Shown here: piece by piece, positions 38,090 to 51,884 of the stretch | Layout of the letters: every line of letters begins with the position of its first letter | Position numbering within the stretch: the first letter of the stretch is position 1 | The notes under the pieces: generated by a model | What the model saw: the letters and a program-made list of their open reading frames with translations, nothing else | Told to the model about the DNA's origin: nothing | Databases searched by the model: none | Position numbers and translations under genes: made by a program | Source: Orychophragmus violaceus | Lineage: Eukaryota > Streptophyta > Magnoliopsida > Brassicales > Brassicaceae | Direction: 5' to 3' | NCBI GenBank assembly: GCA_030180135.1 | Contig: CM058230.1 | Coordinates: forward strand, 106,135,503-106,199,502 | DNA length: 64,000 bases

Positions 38090-40490
38090 GACAGTAAGGA
38101 GGTGTGGTGGAGGAAACAAGTGAAAAAAAAATGACGGGATATGATAAACTGATCGTGGACTGATCCTATGCAACGTGGGACAGTCGCGGTGAATGAAAAA
38201 CCAAGTGTTGTTCATGGTCCGGGAAGAATCGGGTCGAGTTTTTCCGAAAGTAACACGACCAAAACCCCTCATATAGACAGTAAGGAGGTGTGGTGGAGGA
38301 AACGGGTGAAAAAAAAATGACGGTATATGATAAACTGATCGTGGACTAATCCTATGCACCGTGGGACAGTCGCGGTGCATGAAAAACCAAGTGTTCATGG
38401 CTAGGGAAGAATCGGGTCGAGTTTTTTCGAAAGTACCATGACCAAAACCCCTCATATTGACAGTAAGGAGGTGTGGTGGAGGAAACGGGTGAAAACAAAA
38501 TGACGGTATATGATAAACTGATCGTGGACTGATCCTATGCACCGTGGGACAGTCGCGGTGCATGAAAAACCACGTGTTCATGTCCCGGGAAGGATCGGGT
38601 CGAGTTTTTTCGAAAGTACCACGACCAAAACCCCTCATATAGACAGTAAGGAGGTGTGGTGGAGGAAACAAGTGAAAAAAAAAATGACGGGATAGGATAA
38701 ACTGATCGTGGACTGATCCTATGCACCGTGGGACAGTCGCGGTGCATGAAAAACCAAGTGTTCATGTCCCGGGAAGTATCGGGTCGAGTTTTTTCGAAAG
38801 TACCACGAACAAAACCCCTCATATAGACAGTAAGGAGGTGTGGTTGAGGAAACAGGTGAAAAAAAAATGACGGTATATCATAAACCGATCGTGGACAGAT
38901 CCTATGCACAGTGGGACAGTCGCGGTGCATGAAAAACCAAGTGTTCATGTCCCGGGAAGGATCGGGTCGAGTTTTTCGAAAGTACCACGACCAAAACCCC
39001 TCATATGGACAGTCGCGGTGCATGAAAAACCAAGTGTTCATGTCCCGAGAAGGATCAGGTCGAGTTTTTTCGAAAGTACCACGACCAAAACCCCTCATAT
39101 AGACAGTAAGGAGGTGTGGTGGAGGAAACGGGTGAAAAAAAAATGACGGGATAGGATAAACTGATCGTGGACTGATCCTATGCACCATGGGACAGTCGCG
39201 GTGCATGAAAAACCAAGTGTTCATGGTCCGGGAAGGATCGGGTCGAGTTTTTTAGAAAGTACCACGACCAAAATCCCTCATATAGACAGTAAGGAGGTGT
39301 GGTGGAGGAAACAAGTGAAAAAAAAATGACGGTATATGATAAACTGATCGTGGACTGATCCTATGCACCGTGGGACAGTCGCGGTGCATGAAAAACCAAG
39401 TGTTCATGGCCCGGGAAGAATCGGGTCGAGTTTTTTCGAAAGTACCAGGACCAAAACCCCTCATATAGACAGTAAGGAGGTGTGGTGGAGGAAACAAGTG
39501 AAAAAAAAATGACGGGATATGATAAACTGATCGTGGACTGATCCTATGCACCGTGGGACAGTCGCGGTGCATGAAAAACCAAGTGTTCATGGTCCGGGAA
39601 GAATCGGGTCAAGTTTTTTCGAAAGTACCACGACCAAAACCCCTCATATAGACAGTAAGGAGGTGTGGTGGAGGAAACAGGTGAAAAAAAAATGACGGTA
39701 TATGTTAAACTGATCGTGGACTGATCCTATGCACCGTGGGACAGTCGCGGTGCATGAAAAACCAAGTGTTCATGGTCCGGGAAGGATCGGGTCGAGTTTT
39801 TTCGAAAGTACCACGACCAAAACCCCTCATATAGACAGTAAGGAGGTGTGGTGGAGGAAACAAGTGAAAAAATGACTGTATATGATAAACTGATCGTGGA
39901 CTGATCCTATGCACCGTGGGACAGTCGCGGTGCATGAAAAACCAAGTGTTCATGGCTCGGGAAGAATCGGGTCGAGTTTTTTCGAAAGTACCACGACCAA
40001 AACCCCTCATATGGACAGTAAGGAGGTGTGGTGGAGGAAACAAGTGAAAAAAAAAATGACGGGATATGATAAACTGATCGTGGACTGATCCTATGCACCG
40101 TGGGACAGTCGCGGTGCATGAAAAACCAAGTGTTGTTCATGGTCCGGGAAGAATCGGGTCGAATTTTTTCGAAAGTAACAAGACCAAAACCCCTCATATA
40201 GACAGTAAGGAGGTGTGGTGGAGGAAACGGGTGAAAAAAAAATGACGGTATATGATAAACTGATCGTGGACTAATCCTATGCACCGTGGGACAGTCGCGG
40301 TGCATGAAAAACCAAGTGTTCATGGCTCGGGAAGAATCGGGTCGAGTTTTTTCGAAAGTACCATGACCAAAACCCCTCATATGGACAGTAAGGAGGTGTG
40401 GTGGAGGAAACGGGTGAAAACAAAATGACGGTATATGATAAACTGATCGTGGACTGATCCTATGCACCGTGGGACAGTCGCGGTGCATGA
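38090..40490 (-). repeat. 2.4-kb duplicated segment, copy 1 (offset 3025 bp)
   Basis: It contains a TTG-insertion monomer (near 38210), GAAAACAAAATG, CCACGTGTTC, GAAGTATCGGG with CACGAAC, a GGTTGAGG monomer, the 94-bp truncated unit at 38914, CACCATGGG and TTTTTTAGAAAG. All recur 3024-3028 bp to the right. Edges are approximate. Confidence 0.82.
38914..39006 (-). repeat. Truncated monomer (about 93 bp), copy 1 of 6
   Basis: Between CATATGGACAGT and CGCGGTGC about 89 bp are missing. The joint is the 7-mer GGACAGT, which occurs at both edges of the lost segment in a normal monomer (GGACAGTAAGG and GGGACAGTCGCGG). The unit kept runs from one GGACAGT to the next. It lacks the A-tract and the pyrimidine/purine-rich end. 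Confidence 0.9.
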
Positions 40491-41114
40491 AAAACCACGT
40501 GTTCATGTCCCGGGAAGGATCGGGTCGAGTTTTTTCGAAAGTACCACGACCAAAACCCCTCATATAGACAGTAAGGAGGTGTGGTGGAGGAAACAAGTGA
40601 AAAAAAAAATGACGGGATAGGATAAACTGATCGTGGACTGATCCTATGCACCGTGGGACAGTCGCGGTGCATGAAAAACCAAGTGTTCATGTCCCGGGAA
40701 GTATCGGGTCGAGTTTTTTCGAAAGTACCATGAACAAAACCCCTCATATAGACAGTAAGGAGGTGTGGTGGAGGAAACAGGTGAAAAAAAAATGACGGTA
40801 TATGTTAAACTGATCGTGGACTGATCCTATGCACCGTGGGACAGTCGCGGTGCATGAAAAACCAAGTGTTCATGGTCCGGGAAGGATCGGGTCGAGTTTT
40901 TTCGAAAGTACCACGACCAAAACCCCTCATATAGACAGTAAGGAGGTGTGGTGGAGGAAACAAGTGAAAAAAATGACTGTATATGATAAACTGATCGTGG
41001 ACTGATCCTATGCACCGTGGGACAGTCGCGGTGCATGAAAAACCAAGTGTTCATGGCTCGGGAAGAATCGGGTCGAGTTTTTTCGAAAGTACCACGACCA
41101 AAACCCCTCATATG

Positions 41115-43517
41115 GACAGTAAGGAGGTGTGGTGGAGGAAACAAGTGAAAAAAAAAATGACGGGATATGATAAACTGATCGTGGACTGATCCTATGCACC
41201 GTGGGACAGTTGCGGTGCATGAAAAACCAAGTGTTGTTCATGGTCCGGGAAGAATCGGGTCGAGTTTTTTCGAAAGTAACACGACCAAAACCCCTCATAT
41301 AGACAGTAAGGAGGTGTGGTGGAGGAAACGGGTGAAAAAAAATGACGGTATATGATAAACTGATCGTGGACTAATCCTATGCACCGTGGGACAGTCGCGG
41401 TGCATGAAAAACCAAGTGTTCATGGCTCGGGAAGAATCGGGTCGAGTTTTTTCGAAAGTACCATGACCAAAACCCCTCATATGGACAGTAAGGAGGTGTG
41501 GTGGAGGAAACGGGTGAAAACAAAATGACGGTATATGATAAACTGATCGTGGACTGATCCTATGCACCGTGGGACAGTCGCGGTGCATGAAAAACCACGT
41601 GTTCATGTCCCGGGAAGGATCGGGTCGAGTTTTTTCGAAAGTACCACGACCAAAACCCCTCATATAGACAGTAAGGAGGTGTGGTGGAGGAAACAAGTGA
41701 AAAAAAAAATGACGGGATAGGATAAACTGATCGTGGACTGATCCTATGCACCGTGGGACAGTCGCGGTGCATGAAAAACCAAGTGTTCATGTCCCGGGAA
41801 GTATCGGGTCGAGTTTTTTCGAAAGTACCACGAACAAAACCCCTCATATAGACAGTAAGGAGGTGTGGTTGAGGAAACAGGTGAAAAAAAATGACGGTAT
41901 ATCATAAACCGATCGTGGACAGATCCTATGCACAGTGGGACAGTCGCGGTGCATGAAAAACCAAGTGTTCATGTCCCGGGAAGGATCGGGTCGAGTTTTT
42001 CGAAAGTACCACGACCAAAACCCCTCATATGGACAGTCGCGGTGCATGAAAAACCAAGTGTTCATGTCCCGAGAAGGATCGGGTCGAGTTTTTTCGAAAG
42101 TACCACGACCAAAACCCCTCATATAGACTGTAAGGAGGTGTGGTGGAGGAAACGGGTGAAAAAAAAATGACGGGATAGGATAAACTGATCGTGGACTGAT
42201 CCTATGCACCATGGGACAGTCGCGGTGCATGAAAAACCAAGTGTTCATGGTCCGGGAAGGATCGGGTCGAGTTTTTTAGAAAGTACCACGACCAAAACCC
42301 CTCATATAGACAGTAAGGAGGTGTGGTGGAGGAAACAAGTGAAAAAAAAAATGACGGTATATGATAAACTGATCGTGGACTGATCCTATGCACCTTGGGA
42401 CAGTCGCGGTGCATGAAAAACCAAGTGTTCATGGCCCGGGAAGAATCGGGTCGAGTTTTTTCGAAAGTACCACGACCAAAACCCCTCATATAGACAGTAA
42501 GGAGGTGTGGTGGAGGAAACAAGTGAAAAAAAAATGACGGGATATGATAAACTGATCGTGGACTGATCCTATGCACCGTGGGACAGTCGCGGTGCATGAA
42601 AAACCAAGTGTTCATGGTCCGGGAAGAATCGGGTCAAGTTTTTTCGAAAGTACCACGACCAAAACCCCTCATATAGACAGTAAGGAGGTGTGGTGGAGGA
42701 AACAGGTGAAAAAAAAATGACGGTATATGTTAAACTGATCGTGGACTGATCCTATGCACCGTGGGACAGTCGCGGTGCATGAAAAACCAAGTGTTCATGG
42801 TCCGGGAAGGATCGGGTCGAGTTTTTTCGAAAGTACCACGACCAAAACCCCTCATATAGACAGTAAGGAGGTGTGGTGGAGGAAACAAGTGAAAAAAAAA
42901 TGACGGTATATGATAAACTGATCGTGGACTGATCCTATGCACCGTGGGACAGTCGCGGTGCATGAAAAACCAAGTGTTCATGGCCCGGGAAGAATCGGGT
43001 CGAGTTTTTTCGAAAGTACCACAACCAAAACCCCTCATATGGACAGTAAGGAGGTGTGGTGGAGGAAACAAGTGAAAAAAAAAATGACGGGATATGATAA
43101 ACTGATCGTGGACTGATCCTATGCACCGTGGGACAGTCGCGGTGCATGAAAAACCAAGTGTTGTTCATGGTCCGGGAAGAATCGGGTCGAGTTTTTTCGA
43201 AAGTAACACGACCAAAACCCCTCATATAGACAGTAAGGAGGTGTGGTGGAGGAAACGGGTGAAAAAAAAATGACGGTATATGATAAACTGATCGTGGACT
43301 GATCCTATGCACCGTGGGACAGTCGCGGTGCATGAAAAACCAAGTGTTCATGGCTCGGGAAGAATCGGGTCGAGTTTTTTCGAAAGTACCACGACCAAAA
43401 CCCCTCATATGGACAGTAAGGAGGTGTGGTGGAGGAAACGGGTGAAAACAAAATGACGGTATATGATAAACTGATCGTGGACTGATCCTATGCACCGTGG
43501 GACAGTCGCGGTGCATG
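41115..43517 (-). repeat. 2.4-kb duplicated segment, copy 2
   Basis: This is the copy of 38090-40490 with the same ordered landmarks, including the truncated unit at 41938. The stretch between the copies (about 40.8-41.8 kb) also matches 39.7-40.7 kb at an offset of 1100 bp, or six monomers, showing overlapping exchange events of different size. Confidence 0.82.
41938..42030 (-). repeat. Truncated monomer, copy 2 of 6
   Basis: It has the same GGACAGT joint (42031-42037) and, like copy 1, a five-T run in GAGTTTTTCG. Copies 1 and 2 lie in segments duplicated at an offset of 3024 bp. Confidence 0.9.
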
Positions 43518-44415
43518 AAAAACCAAGTGTTCATGTCCCGAGAAGTATCGGGTCGAGTTTTTTTGAAAGTACCACGACCAAAACCCCTCATATAGACAGT
43601 AAGGAGGTGTGGTTGAGGAAACAGGTGAAAAAAAAAATGACGGTATATCATAAACCGATCGTGGACTGATCCTATGCACAGTGGGACAGTCGCGGTGCAT
43701 GAAAAACCAAGTGTTCATGTCCCGGGAAGGATCGGGTCGAGTTTTTTCGAAAGTACCACGACCAAAACCCCTCATATGGACAGTAAGGAGGTGTGGTGGA
43801 GGAAACATGTGAAAAAAAAATGACGGGATAGGATAAACTGATCGTGGACTGATCCTATGCACCGTGGGACAGTCGCGGTGCATGAAAAACCTAGTGTTCA
43901 TGTCCCGGGAAGGATCGGGTCGAGTTTTTTCGAAAGTACCACGACCAAAACCCATCATATGGACAGTAAGGAGGTGTGGTGGAGGAAACATGTGAAAAAA
44001 AAAATGACGGTATATCATAAACTGATCGTGGACTGATCCTATGCACCGTGGGACAGTCGCGGTGCATGAAAAACCAAGTGTTCATGTCCCGAGAAGGATC
44101 GGGTCGAGTTTTTTCGAAAGTACCACGACCAAAACCCCTCATATAGACAGTAAGGAGGTGTGGTGGAGGAAACAGGTGAAAAAAAATGACGGTATATGAT
44201 AAACTGATCGTGGACTGATCCTATGCACCGTGGGACAGTCGCGGTGAATGAAAAACCAAGTGTTCATGGTCCGGGAAGGATCGGGTCGAGTTTTTTCGAA
44301 AGTACCACGACCAAAACCCCTCATATAGACAGTAAGGAGGTGTGGTGGAGGAAACAAGTGAAAAAAAAATGACGGTATATGATAAACTGATCGTGGACTG
44401 ATCCTATGCACCGTG
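43130..44415 (-). repeat. Seven-monomer duplicated segment, copy 1 (1286 bp)
   Basis: The order is TTG-insertion monomer, GGCTCGGGAAG, GAAAACAAAATG, TTTTTTTGAAAG with GGTTGAGG, CACAGTGGG, ACCTAGTGTTC with CCCATCATATGG, then GGTGAATGAAAAACC. The same series follows from 44416. The edges sit where the TTG insertion begins and ends the match. Confidence 0.83.
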
Positions 44416-45700
44416 GGACAGTCGCGGTGCATGAAAAACCAAGTGTTGTTCATGGTCCGGGAAGAATCGGGTCGAGTTTTTTCGAAAGTAACACGACCAA
44501 AACCCCTCATATAGACAGTAAGGAGGTGTGGTGGAGGAAACGGGTGAAAAAAAAATGACGGTATATGATAAACTGATCGTGGACTGATCCTATGCACCGT
44601 GGGACAGTCGCGGTTCATGAAAAACCAAGTGTTCATGGCTCGGGAAGAATCGGGTCGAGTTTTTTCGAAAGTACCACGACCAAAACCCCTCATATGGACA
44701 GTAAGGAGGTGTGGTGGAGGAAACGGGTGAAAACAAAATGACGGTATATGATAAACTGATCGTGGACTGATCCTATGCACCGTGGGACAGTCGCGGTGCA
44801 TGAAAAACCAAGTGTTCATGTCCCGAGAAGTATCGGGTCGAGTTTTTTTGAAAGTACCACGACCAAAACCCCTCATATAGACAGTAAGGAGGTGTGGTTG
44901 AGGAAACAGGTGAAAAAAAAAATGACGGTATATCATAAACCGATCGTGGACTGATCCTATGCACAGTGGGACAGTCGCGGTGCATGAAAAACCAAGTGTT
45001 CATGTCCCGGGAAGGATCGGGTCGAGTTTTTTCGAAAGTACCACGACCAAAACCCCTCATATGGACAGTAAGGAGGTGTGGTGGAGGAAACATGTGAAAA
45101 AAAAAATGACGGGATAGGATAAACTGATCGTGGACTGATCCTATGCACCGTGGGACAGTCGCGGTGCATGAAAAACCTAGTGTTCATGTCCCGGGAAGGA
45201 TCGGGTCGAGTTTTTTCGAAAGTACCACGACCAAAACCCATCATATGGACAGTAAGGAGGTGTGGTGGAGGAAACATGTGAAAAAAAAAATGACGGTATA
45301 TCATAAACTGATCGTGGACTGATCCTATGCACCGTGGGACAGTCGCGGTGCATGAAAAACCAAGTGTTCATGTCCCGAGAAGGATCGGGTCGAGTTTTTT
45401 CGAAAGTACCACGACCAAAACCCCTCATATAGACAGTAAGGAGGTGTGGTGGAGGAAACAGGTGAAAAAAATGACGGTATATGATAAACTGATCGTGGAC
45501 TGATCCTATGCACCGTGGGACAGTCGCGGTGAATGAAAAACCAAGTGTTCATGGTCCGGGAAGGATCGGGTCGAGTTTTTTCGAAAGTACCACGACCAAA
45601 ACCCCTCATATAGACAGTAAGGAGGTGTGGTGGAGGAAACAAGTGAAAAAAAAATGACGGTATATGATAAACTGATCGTGGACTGATCCTATGCACCGTG
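44416..45700 (-). repeat. Seven-monomer duplicated segment, copy 2
   Basis: This is the tandem copy of 43130-44415. It differs by GCGGTTCATG near 44612 and by A-tract lengths. Its right part (from about 44860) is also the start of a larger segment repeated 3854 bp away, so duplications of different scale overlap here. Confidence 0.83.
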
Positions 45701-48030
45701 GGACAGTCGCGGTGCATGAAAAACCAAGTGTTCATGGCCCGGGAAGAATCGGGTCGAGTTTTTTCGAAAGTACCACGACCAAAACCCCTCATATGGACAG
45801 CAAGGAGGTGTGGTGGAGGAAACAAGTGAAAAAAAAATGACGGGATATGATAAACTGATCGTGGACTGATCCTATGCACCGTGGGACAGTCGCGGTGCAT
45901 GAAAAACCAAGTGTTGTTCATGGTCCGGGAAGAATCGGGTCGAGTTTTTTCGAAAGTAACACGACCAAAACCCCTCATATAGACAGTAAGGAGGTGTGGT
46001 GGAGGAAACAGGTGAAAAAAAAATGACGGTATATGATAAACTGATCGTGGACTGATCCTATGCACCGTGGGACAGTCGCGGTGCATGAAAAACCAAGTGT
46101 TCATGGCTCGGGAAGAATCGGGTCGAGTTTTTTCGAAAGTACCACGACCAAAACCCCTCATATGGACAGTAAGGAGGTGTGGTGGAGGAAACGGGTGAAA
46201 ACAAAATGACGGTATATGATAAACTGATCGTGGACTGATCCTATGCACCGTGGGACAGTCGCGGTGCATGAAAAACCACGTGTTCATGTCCCGGGAAGGA
46301 TCGGGTCGAGTTTTTTCGAAAGTACCACGACCAAAACCCCTCATATAGACAGTAAGGAGGTGTGGTGGAGGAAACAAGTGAAAAAAAAATGACGGGATAG
46401 GATAAACTGATCGTGGACTGATCCTATGCACCGTGGGACAGTCGCGGTGCATGAAAAACCAAGTGTTCATGTCCCGGGAAGTATCGGGTCGAGTTTTTTC
46501 GAAAGTACCACGACCAAAACCCCTCATATAGACAGTAAGGAGGTGTGGTTGAGGAAACAGGTGAAAAAAAAAATGACGGTATATCATAAACCGATCGTGG
46601 ACAGATCCTATGCACAGTGGGACAGTCGCGGTGCATGAAAAACCAAGTGTTCATGTCCCGGGAAGGATCGGGTCGAGTTTTTTCGAAAGTACCACGACCA
46701 AAACCCCTCATATGGACAGTCGCGGTGCATGAAAAACCAAGTGTTCATGTCCCGAGAAGGATCGGGTCGAATTTTTTCGAAAGTACCACGACCAAAACCC
46801 CTCATATAGACAGTAAGGAGGTGTGGTGGAGGAAACGGGTGAAAAAAAAATGACGGGATAGGATAAACTGATCGTGGACTGATCCTATTCACCGTGGGAC
46901 AGTCGCGGTGCATGAAAAACCAAGTGTTCATGGTCCGGGAAGGATCGGGTCGAGTTTTTTAGAAAGTACCACGACCAAAACCCCTCATATAGACAGTAAG
47001 GAGGTGTGGTGGAGGAAACAAGTGAAAAAAAATGACGGTATATGATAAACTGATCGTGGACTGATCCTATGCACCGTGGGACAGTCGCGGTGCATGAAAA
47101 ACCAAGTGTTCATGGCCCGGGAAGAATCGGGTCGAGTTTTTTCGAAAGTACCACGACCAAAACCCCTCATATAGACAGTAAGGAGGTGTGGTGGAGGAAA
47201 CAAGTGAAAAAAAAATGACGGGATATGATAAACTGATCGTGGACTGATCCTATGCACCGTGGGACAGTCGCGGTGCATGAAAAACGAAGTGTTCATGGTC
47301 CGGGAAGAATCGGGTCGAGTTTTTTCGAAAGTACCACGACCAAAACCCCTCATATAGACAGTAAGGAGGTGTGGTGGAGGAAACAGGTGAAAAAAAATGA
47401 CGGTATATGATAAACTGATCGTGGACTGATCCTATGCACCGTGGGACAGTCGCGGTGAATGAAAAACCAAGTGTTCATGTCCCGAGAAGTATCGGGTCGA
47501 GTTTTTTTGAAAGTACCACGACCAAAACCCCTCATATAGACAGTAAGGAGGTGTGGTTGAGGAAACAGGTGGAAAAAAAAATGACGGTATATCATAAACC
47601 GATCGTGGACTGATCCTATGCACAGTGGGACAGTCGCGGTGCATGAAAAACCAAGTGTTCATGTCCCGGGAAGGATCGGGTCGAGTTTTTTCGAAAGTAC
47701 CACGACCAAAACCCCTCATATGGACAGTAAGGAGGTGTGGTGGAGGAAACATGTGAAAAAAAAAATGACGGGATAGGATAAACTGATCGTGGACTGATCC
47801 TATGCACCGTGGGACAGTCGCGGTGCATGAAAAACCTAGTGTTCATGTCCCGGGAAGGATCGGGTCGAGTTTTTTCGAAAGTACCACGACCAAAACCCAT
47901 CATATGGACAGTAAGGAGGTGTGGTGGAGGAAACATGTGAAAAAAAAAATGACGGTATATCATAAACTGATCGTGGACTGATCCTATGCACCGTGGGACA
48001 GTCGCGGTGCATGAAAAACCAAGTGTTCAT
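44860..48030 (-). repeat. 3.2-kb duplicated segment, copy 1 (offset 3854 bp)
   Basis: Matching landmarks at +3853 to +3854 bp include ACCTAGTGTTC, CCCATCATATGG, GGTGAATG, GGACAGCAAGG, the TTG insertion, CCACGTGTTC, the truncated unit at 46620, CCTATTCACCG, TTTTTTAGAAAG, GAAAAACGAAG and CAGGTGGAAAAAA. Part of it (about 44690-47380) also matches 54140-56830 at an offset of about 9451 bp. Confidence 0.83.
46620..46713 (-). repeat. Truncated monomer, copy 3 of 6
   Basis: It has the same GGACAGT joint at 46714-46720. The next unit carries TCGAATTTTTTCG, a variant shared by copies 3-6 and absent after copies 1 and 2. Confidence 0.9.
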
Positions 48031-48179
48031 GTCCCGGGAAGTATCGGGTCGAGTTTTTTCGAAAGTACCACGACCAAAACCCCTCATATAGACAGTAAGG
48101 AGGTGTGGTTGAGGAAACAGGTGAAAAAAAAAATGACGGTATATCATAAACCGATCGTGGACAGATCCTATGCACAGTG

Positions 48180-48273
48180 GGACAGTCGCGGTGCATGAAA
48201 AACCAAGTGTTCATGTCCCGGGAAGGATCGGGTCGAGTTTTTTCGAAAGTACCACGACCAAAACCCCTCATAT
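48180..48273 (-). repeat. Truncated monomer, copy 4 of 6
   Basis: It has the same joint at 48274-48280. Its flanks match copy 3 on both sides for several monomers, at an offset of 1560 bp. Confidence 0.9.
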
Positions 48274-48713
48274 GGACAGTCGCGGTGCATGAAAAACCAA
48301 GTGTTCATGTCCCGAGAAGGATCGGGTCGAATTTTTTCGAAAGTACCACGACCAAAACCCCTCATATAGACAGTAAGGAGGTGTGGTGGAGGAAACGGGT
48401 GAAAAAAAAATGACGGGATAGGATAAACTGATCGTGGACTGATCCTATTCACCGTGGGACAGTCGCGGTGCATGAAAAACCAAGTGTTCATGGTCCGGGA
48501 AGGATCGGGTCGAGTTTTTTAGAAAGTACCACGACCAAAACCCCTCATATAGACAGTAAGGAGGTGTGGTGGAGGAAACAAGTGAAAAAAAATGACGGTA
48601 TATGATAAACTGATCGTGGACTGATCCTATGCACCGTGGGACAGTCGCGGTGCATGAAAAACCAAGTGTTCATGGCCCGGGAAGAATCGGGTCGAGTTTT
48701 TTCGAAAGTACCA

Positions 48714-51700
48714 CGACCAAAACCCCTCATATAGACAGTAAGGAGGTGTGGTTGAGGAAACAGGTGAAAAAAAAAATGACGGTATATCATAAACCGATCG
48801 TGGACTGATCCTATGCACAGTGGGACAGTCGCGGTGCATGAAAAACCAAGTGTTCATGTCCCGGGAAGGATCGGGTCGAGTTTTTTCGAAAGTACCACGA
48901 CCAAAACCCCTCATATGGACAGTAAGGAGGTGTGGTGGAGGAAACATGTGAAAAAAAAAATGACGGGATAGGATAAACTGATCGTGGACTGATCCTATGC
49001 ACCGTGGGACAGTCGCGGTGCATGAAAAACCTAGTGTTCATGTCCCGGGAAGGATCGGGTCGAGTTTTTTCGAAAGTACCACGACCAAAACCCATCATAT
49101 GGACAGTAAGGAGGTGTGGTGGAGGAAACATGTGAAAAAAAAATGACGGTATATCATAAACTGATCGTGGACTGATCCTATGCACCGTGGGACAGTCGCG
49201 GTGCATGAAAAACCAAGTGTTCATGTCCCGAGAAGGATCGGGTCGAGTTTTTTCGAAAGTACCACGACCAAAACCCCTCATATAGACAGTAAGGAGGTGT
49301 GGTGGAGGAAACAGGTGAAAAAAAATGACGGTATATGATAAACTGATCGTGGACTGATCCTATGCACCGTGGGACAGTCGCGGTGAATGAAAAACCAAGT
49401 GTTCATGGTCCGGGAAGGATCGGGTCGAGTTTTTTCGAAAGTACCACGACCAAAACCCCTCATATAGACAGTAAGGAGGTGTGGTGGAGGAAACAAGTGA
49501 AAAAAAAATGACGGTATATGATAAACTGATCGTGGACTGATCCTATGCACCGTGGGACAGTCGCGGTGCATGAAAAACCAAGTGTTCATGGCCCGGGAAG
49601 AATCGGGTCGAGTTTTTTCGAAAGTACCACGACCAAAACCCCTCATATGGACAGCAAGGAGGTGTGGTGGAGGAAACAAGTGAAAAAAAAATGACGGGAT
49701 ATGATAAACTGATCGTGGACTGATCCTATGCACCGTGGGACAGTCGCGGTGCATGAAAAACCAAGTGTTGTTCATGGTCCGGGAAGAATCGGGTCGAGTT
49801 TTTTCGAAAGTAACACGACCAAAACCCCTCATATAGACAGTAAGGAGGTGTGGTGGAGGAAACAGGTGAAAAAAAAATGACGGTATATGATAAACTGATC
49901 GTGGACTGATCCTATGCACCGTGGGACAGTCGCGGTGCATGAAAAACCAAGTGTTCATGGCTCGGGAAGAATCGGGTCGAGTTTTTTCGAAAGTACCACG
50001 ACCAAAACCCCTCATATGGACAGTAAGGAGGTGTGGTGGAGGAAACGGGTGAAAACAAAATGACGGTATATGATAAACTGATCGTGGACTGATCCTATGC
50101 ACCGTGGGACAGTCGCGGTGCATGAAAAACCACGTGTTCATGTCCCGGGAAGGATCGGGTCGAGTTTTTTCGAAAGTACCACGACCAAAACCCCTCATAT
50201 AGACAGTAAGGAGGTGTGGTGGAGGAAACAAGTGAAAAAAAAATGACGGGATAGGATAAACTGATCGTGGACTGATCCTATGCACCGTGGGACAGTCGCG
50301 GTGCATGAAAAACCAAGTGTTCATGTCCCGGGAAGTATCGGGTCGAGTTTTTTCGAAAGTACCACGACCAAAACCCCTCATATAGACAGTAAGGAGGTGT
50401 GGTTGAGGAAACAGGTGAAAAAAAAAATGACGGTATATCATAAACCGATCGTGGACAGATCCTATGCACAGTGGGACAGTCGCGGTGCATGAAAAACCAA
50501 GTGTTCATGTCCCGGGAAGGATCGGGTCGAGTTTTTTCGAAAGTACCACGACCAAAACCCCTCATATGGACAGTCGCGGTGCATGAAAAACCAAGTGTTC
50601 ATGTCCCGAGAAGGATCGGGTCGAATTTTTTCGAAAGTACCACGACCAAAACCCCTCATATAGACAGTAAGGAGGTGTGGTGGAGGAAACGGGTGAAAAA
50701 AAAATGACGGGATAGGATAAACTGATCGTGGACTGATCCTATTCACCGTGGGACAGTCGCGGTGCATGAAAAACCAAGTGTTCATGGTCCGGGAAGGATC
50801 GGGTCGAGTTTTTTAGAAAGTACCACGACCAAAACCCCTCATATAGACAGTAAGGAGGTGTGGTGGAGGAAACAAGTGAAAAAAAATGACGGTATATGAT
50901 AAACTGATCGTGGACTGATCCTATGCACCGTGGGACAGTCGCGGTGCATGAAAAACCAAGTGTTCATGGCCCGGGAAGAATCGGGTCGAGTTTTTTCGAA
51001 AGTACCACGACCAAAACCCCTCATATAGACAGTAAGGAGGTGTGGTGGAGGAAACAAGTGAAAAAAAAATGACGGGATATGATAAACTGATCGTGGACTG
51101 ATCCTATGCACCGTGGGACAGTCGCGGTGCATGAAAAACGAAGTGTTCATGGTCCGGGAAGAATCGGGTCGAGTTTTTTCGAAAGTACCACGACCAAAAC
51201 CCCTCATATAGACAGTAAGGAGGTGTGGTGGAGGAAACAGGTGAAAAAAAATGACGGTATATGATAAACTGATCGTGGACTGATCCTATGCACCGTGGGA
51301 CAGTCGCGGTGAATGAAAAACCAAGTGTTCATGTCCCGAGAAGTATCGGGTCGAGTTTTTTTGAAAGTACCACGACCAAAACCCCTCATATAGACAGTAA
51401 GGAGGTGTGGTTGAGGAAACAGGTGGAAAAAAAAATGACGGTATATCATAAACCGATCGTGGACTGATCCTATGCACAGTGGGACAGTCGCGGTGCATGA
51501 AAAACCAAGTGTTCATGTCCCGGGAAGGATCGGGTCGAGTTTTTTCGAAAGTACCACGACCAAAACCCCTCATATGGACAGTAAGGAGGTGTGGTGGAGG
51601 AAACATGTGAAAAAAAAAATGACGGGATAGGATAAACTGATCGTGGACTGATCCTATGCACCGTGGGACAGTCGCGGTGCATGAAAAACCTAGTGTTCAT

Positions 51701-51884
51701 GTCCCGGGAAGGATCGGGTCGAGTTTTTTCGAAAGTACCACGACCAAAACCCATCATATGGACAGTAAGGAGGTGTGGTGGAGGAAACATGTGAAAAAAA
51801 AAATGACGGTATATCATAAACTGATCGTGGACTGATCCTATGCACCGTGGGACAGTCGCGGTGCATGAAAAACCAAGTGTTCAT
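48714..51884 (-). repeat. 3.2-kb duplicated segment, copy 2
   Basis: This is the copy of 44860-48030 with the same landmarks, including the truncated unit at 50474. The interval 48720-50390 is copied again at 51380-53050 (offset about 2660 bp), and about 51940-52740 again at 53040-53840 (offset 1100 bp). Several rounds of exchange are therefore layered here. Confidence 0.82.
50474..50567 (-). repeat. Truncated monomer, copy 5 of 6
   Basis: It has the same joint at 50568-50574, and is part of the 3854-bp-offset copy of the copy 3 region. Confidence 0.9.
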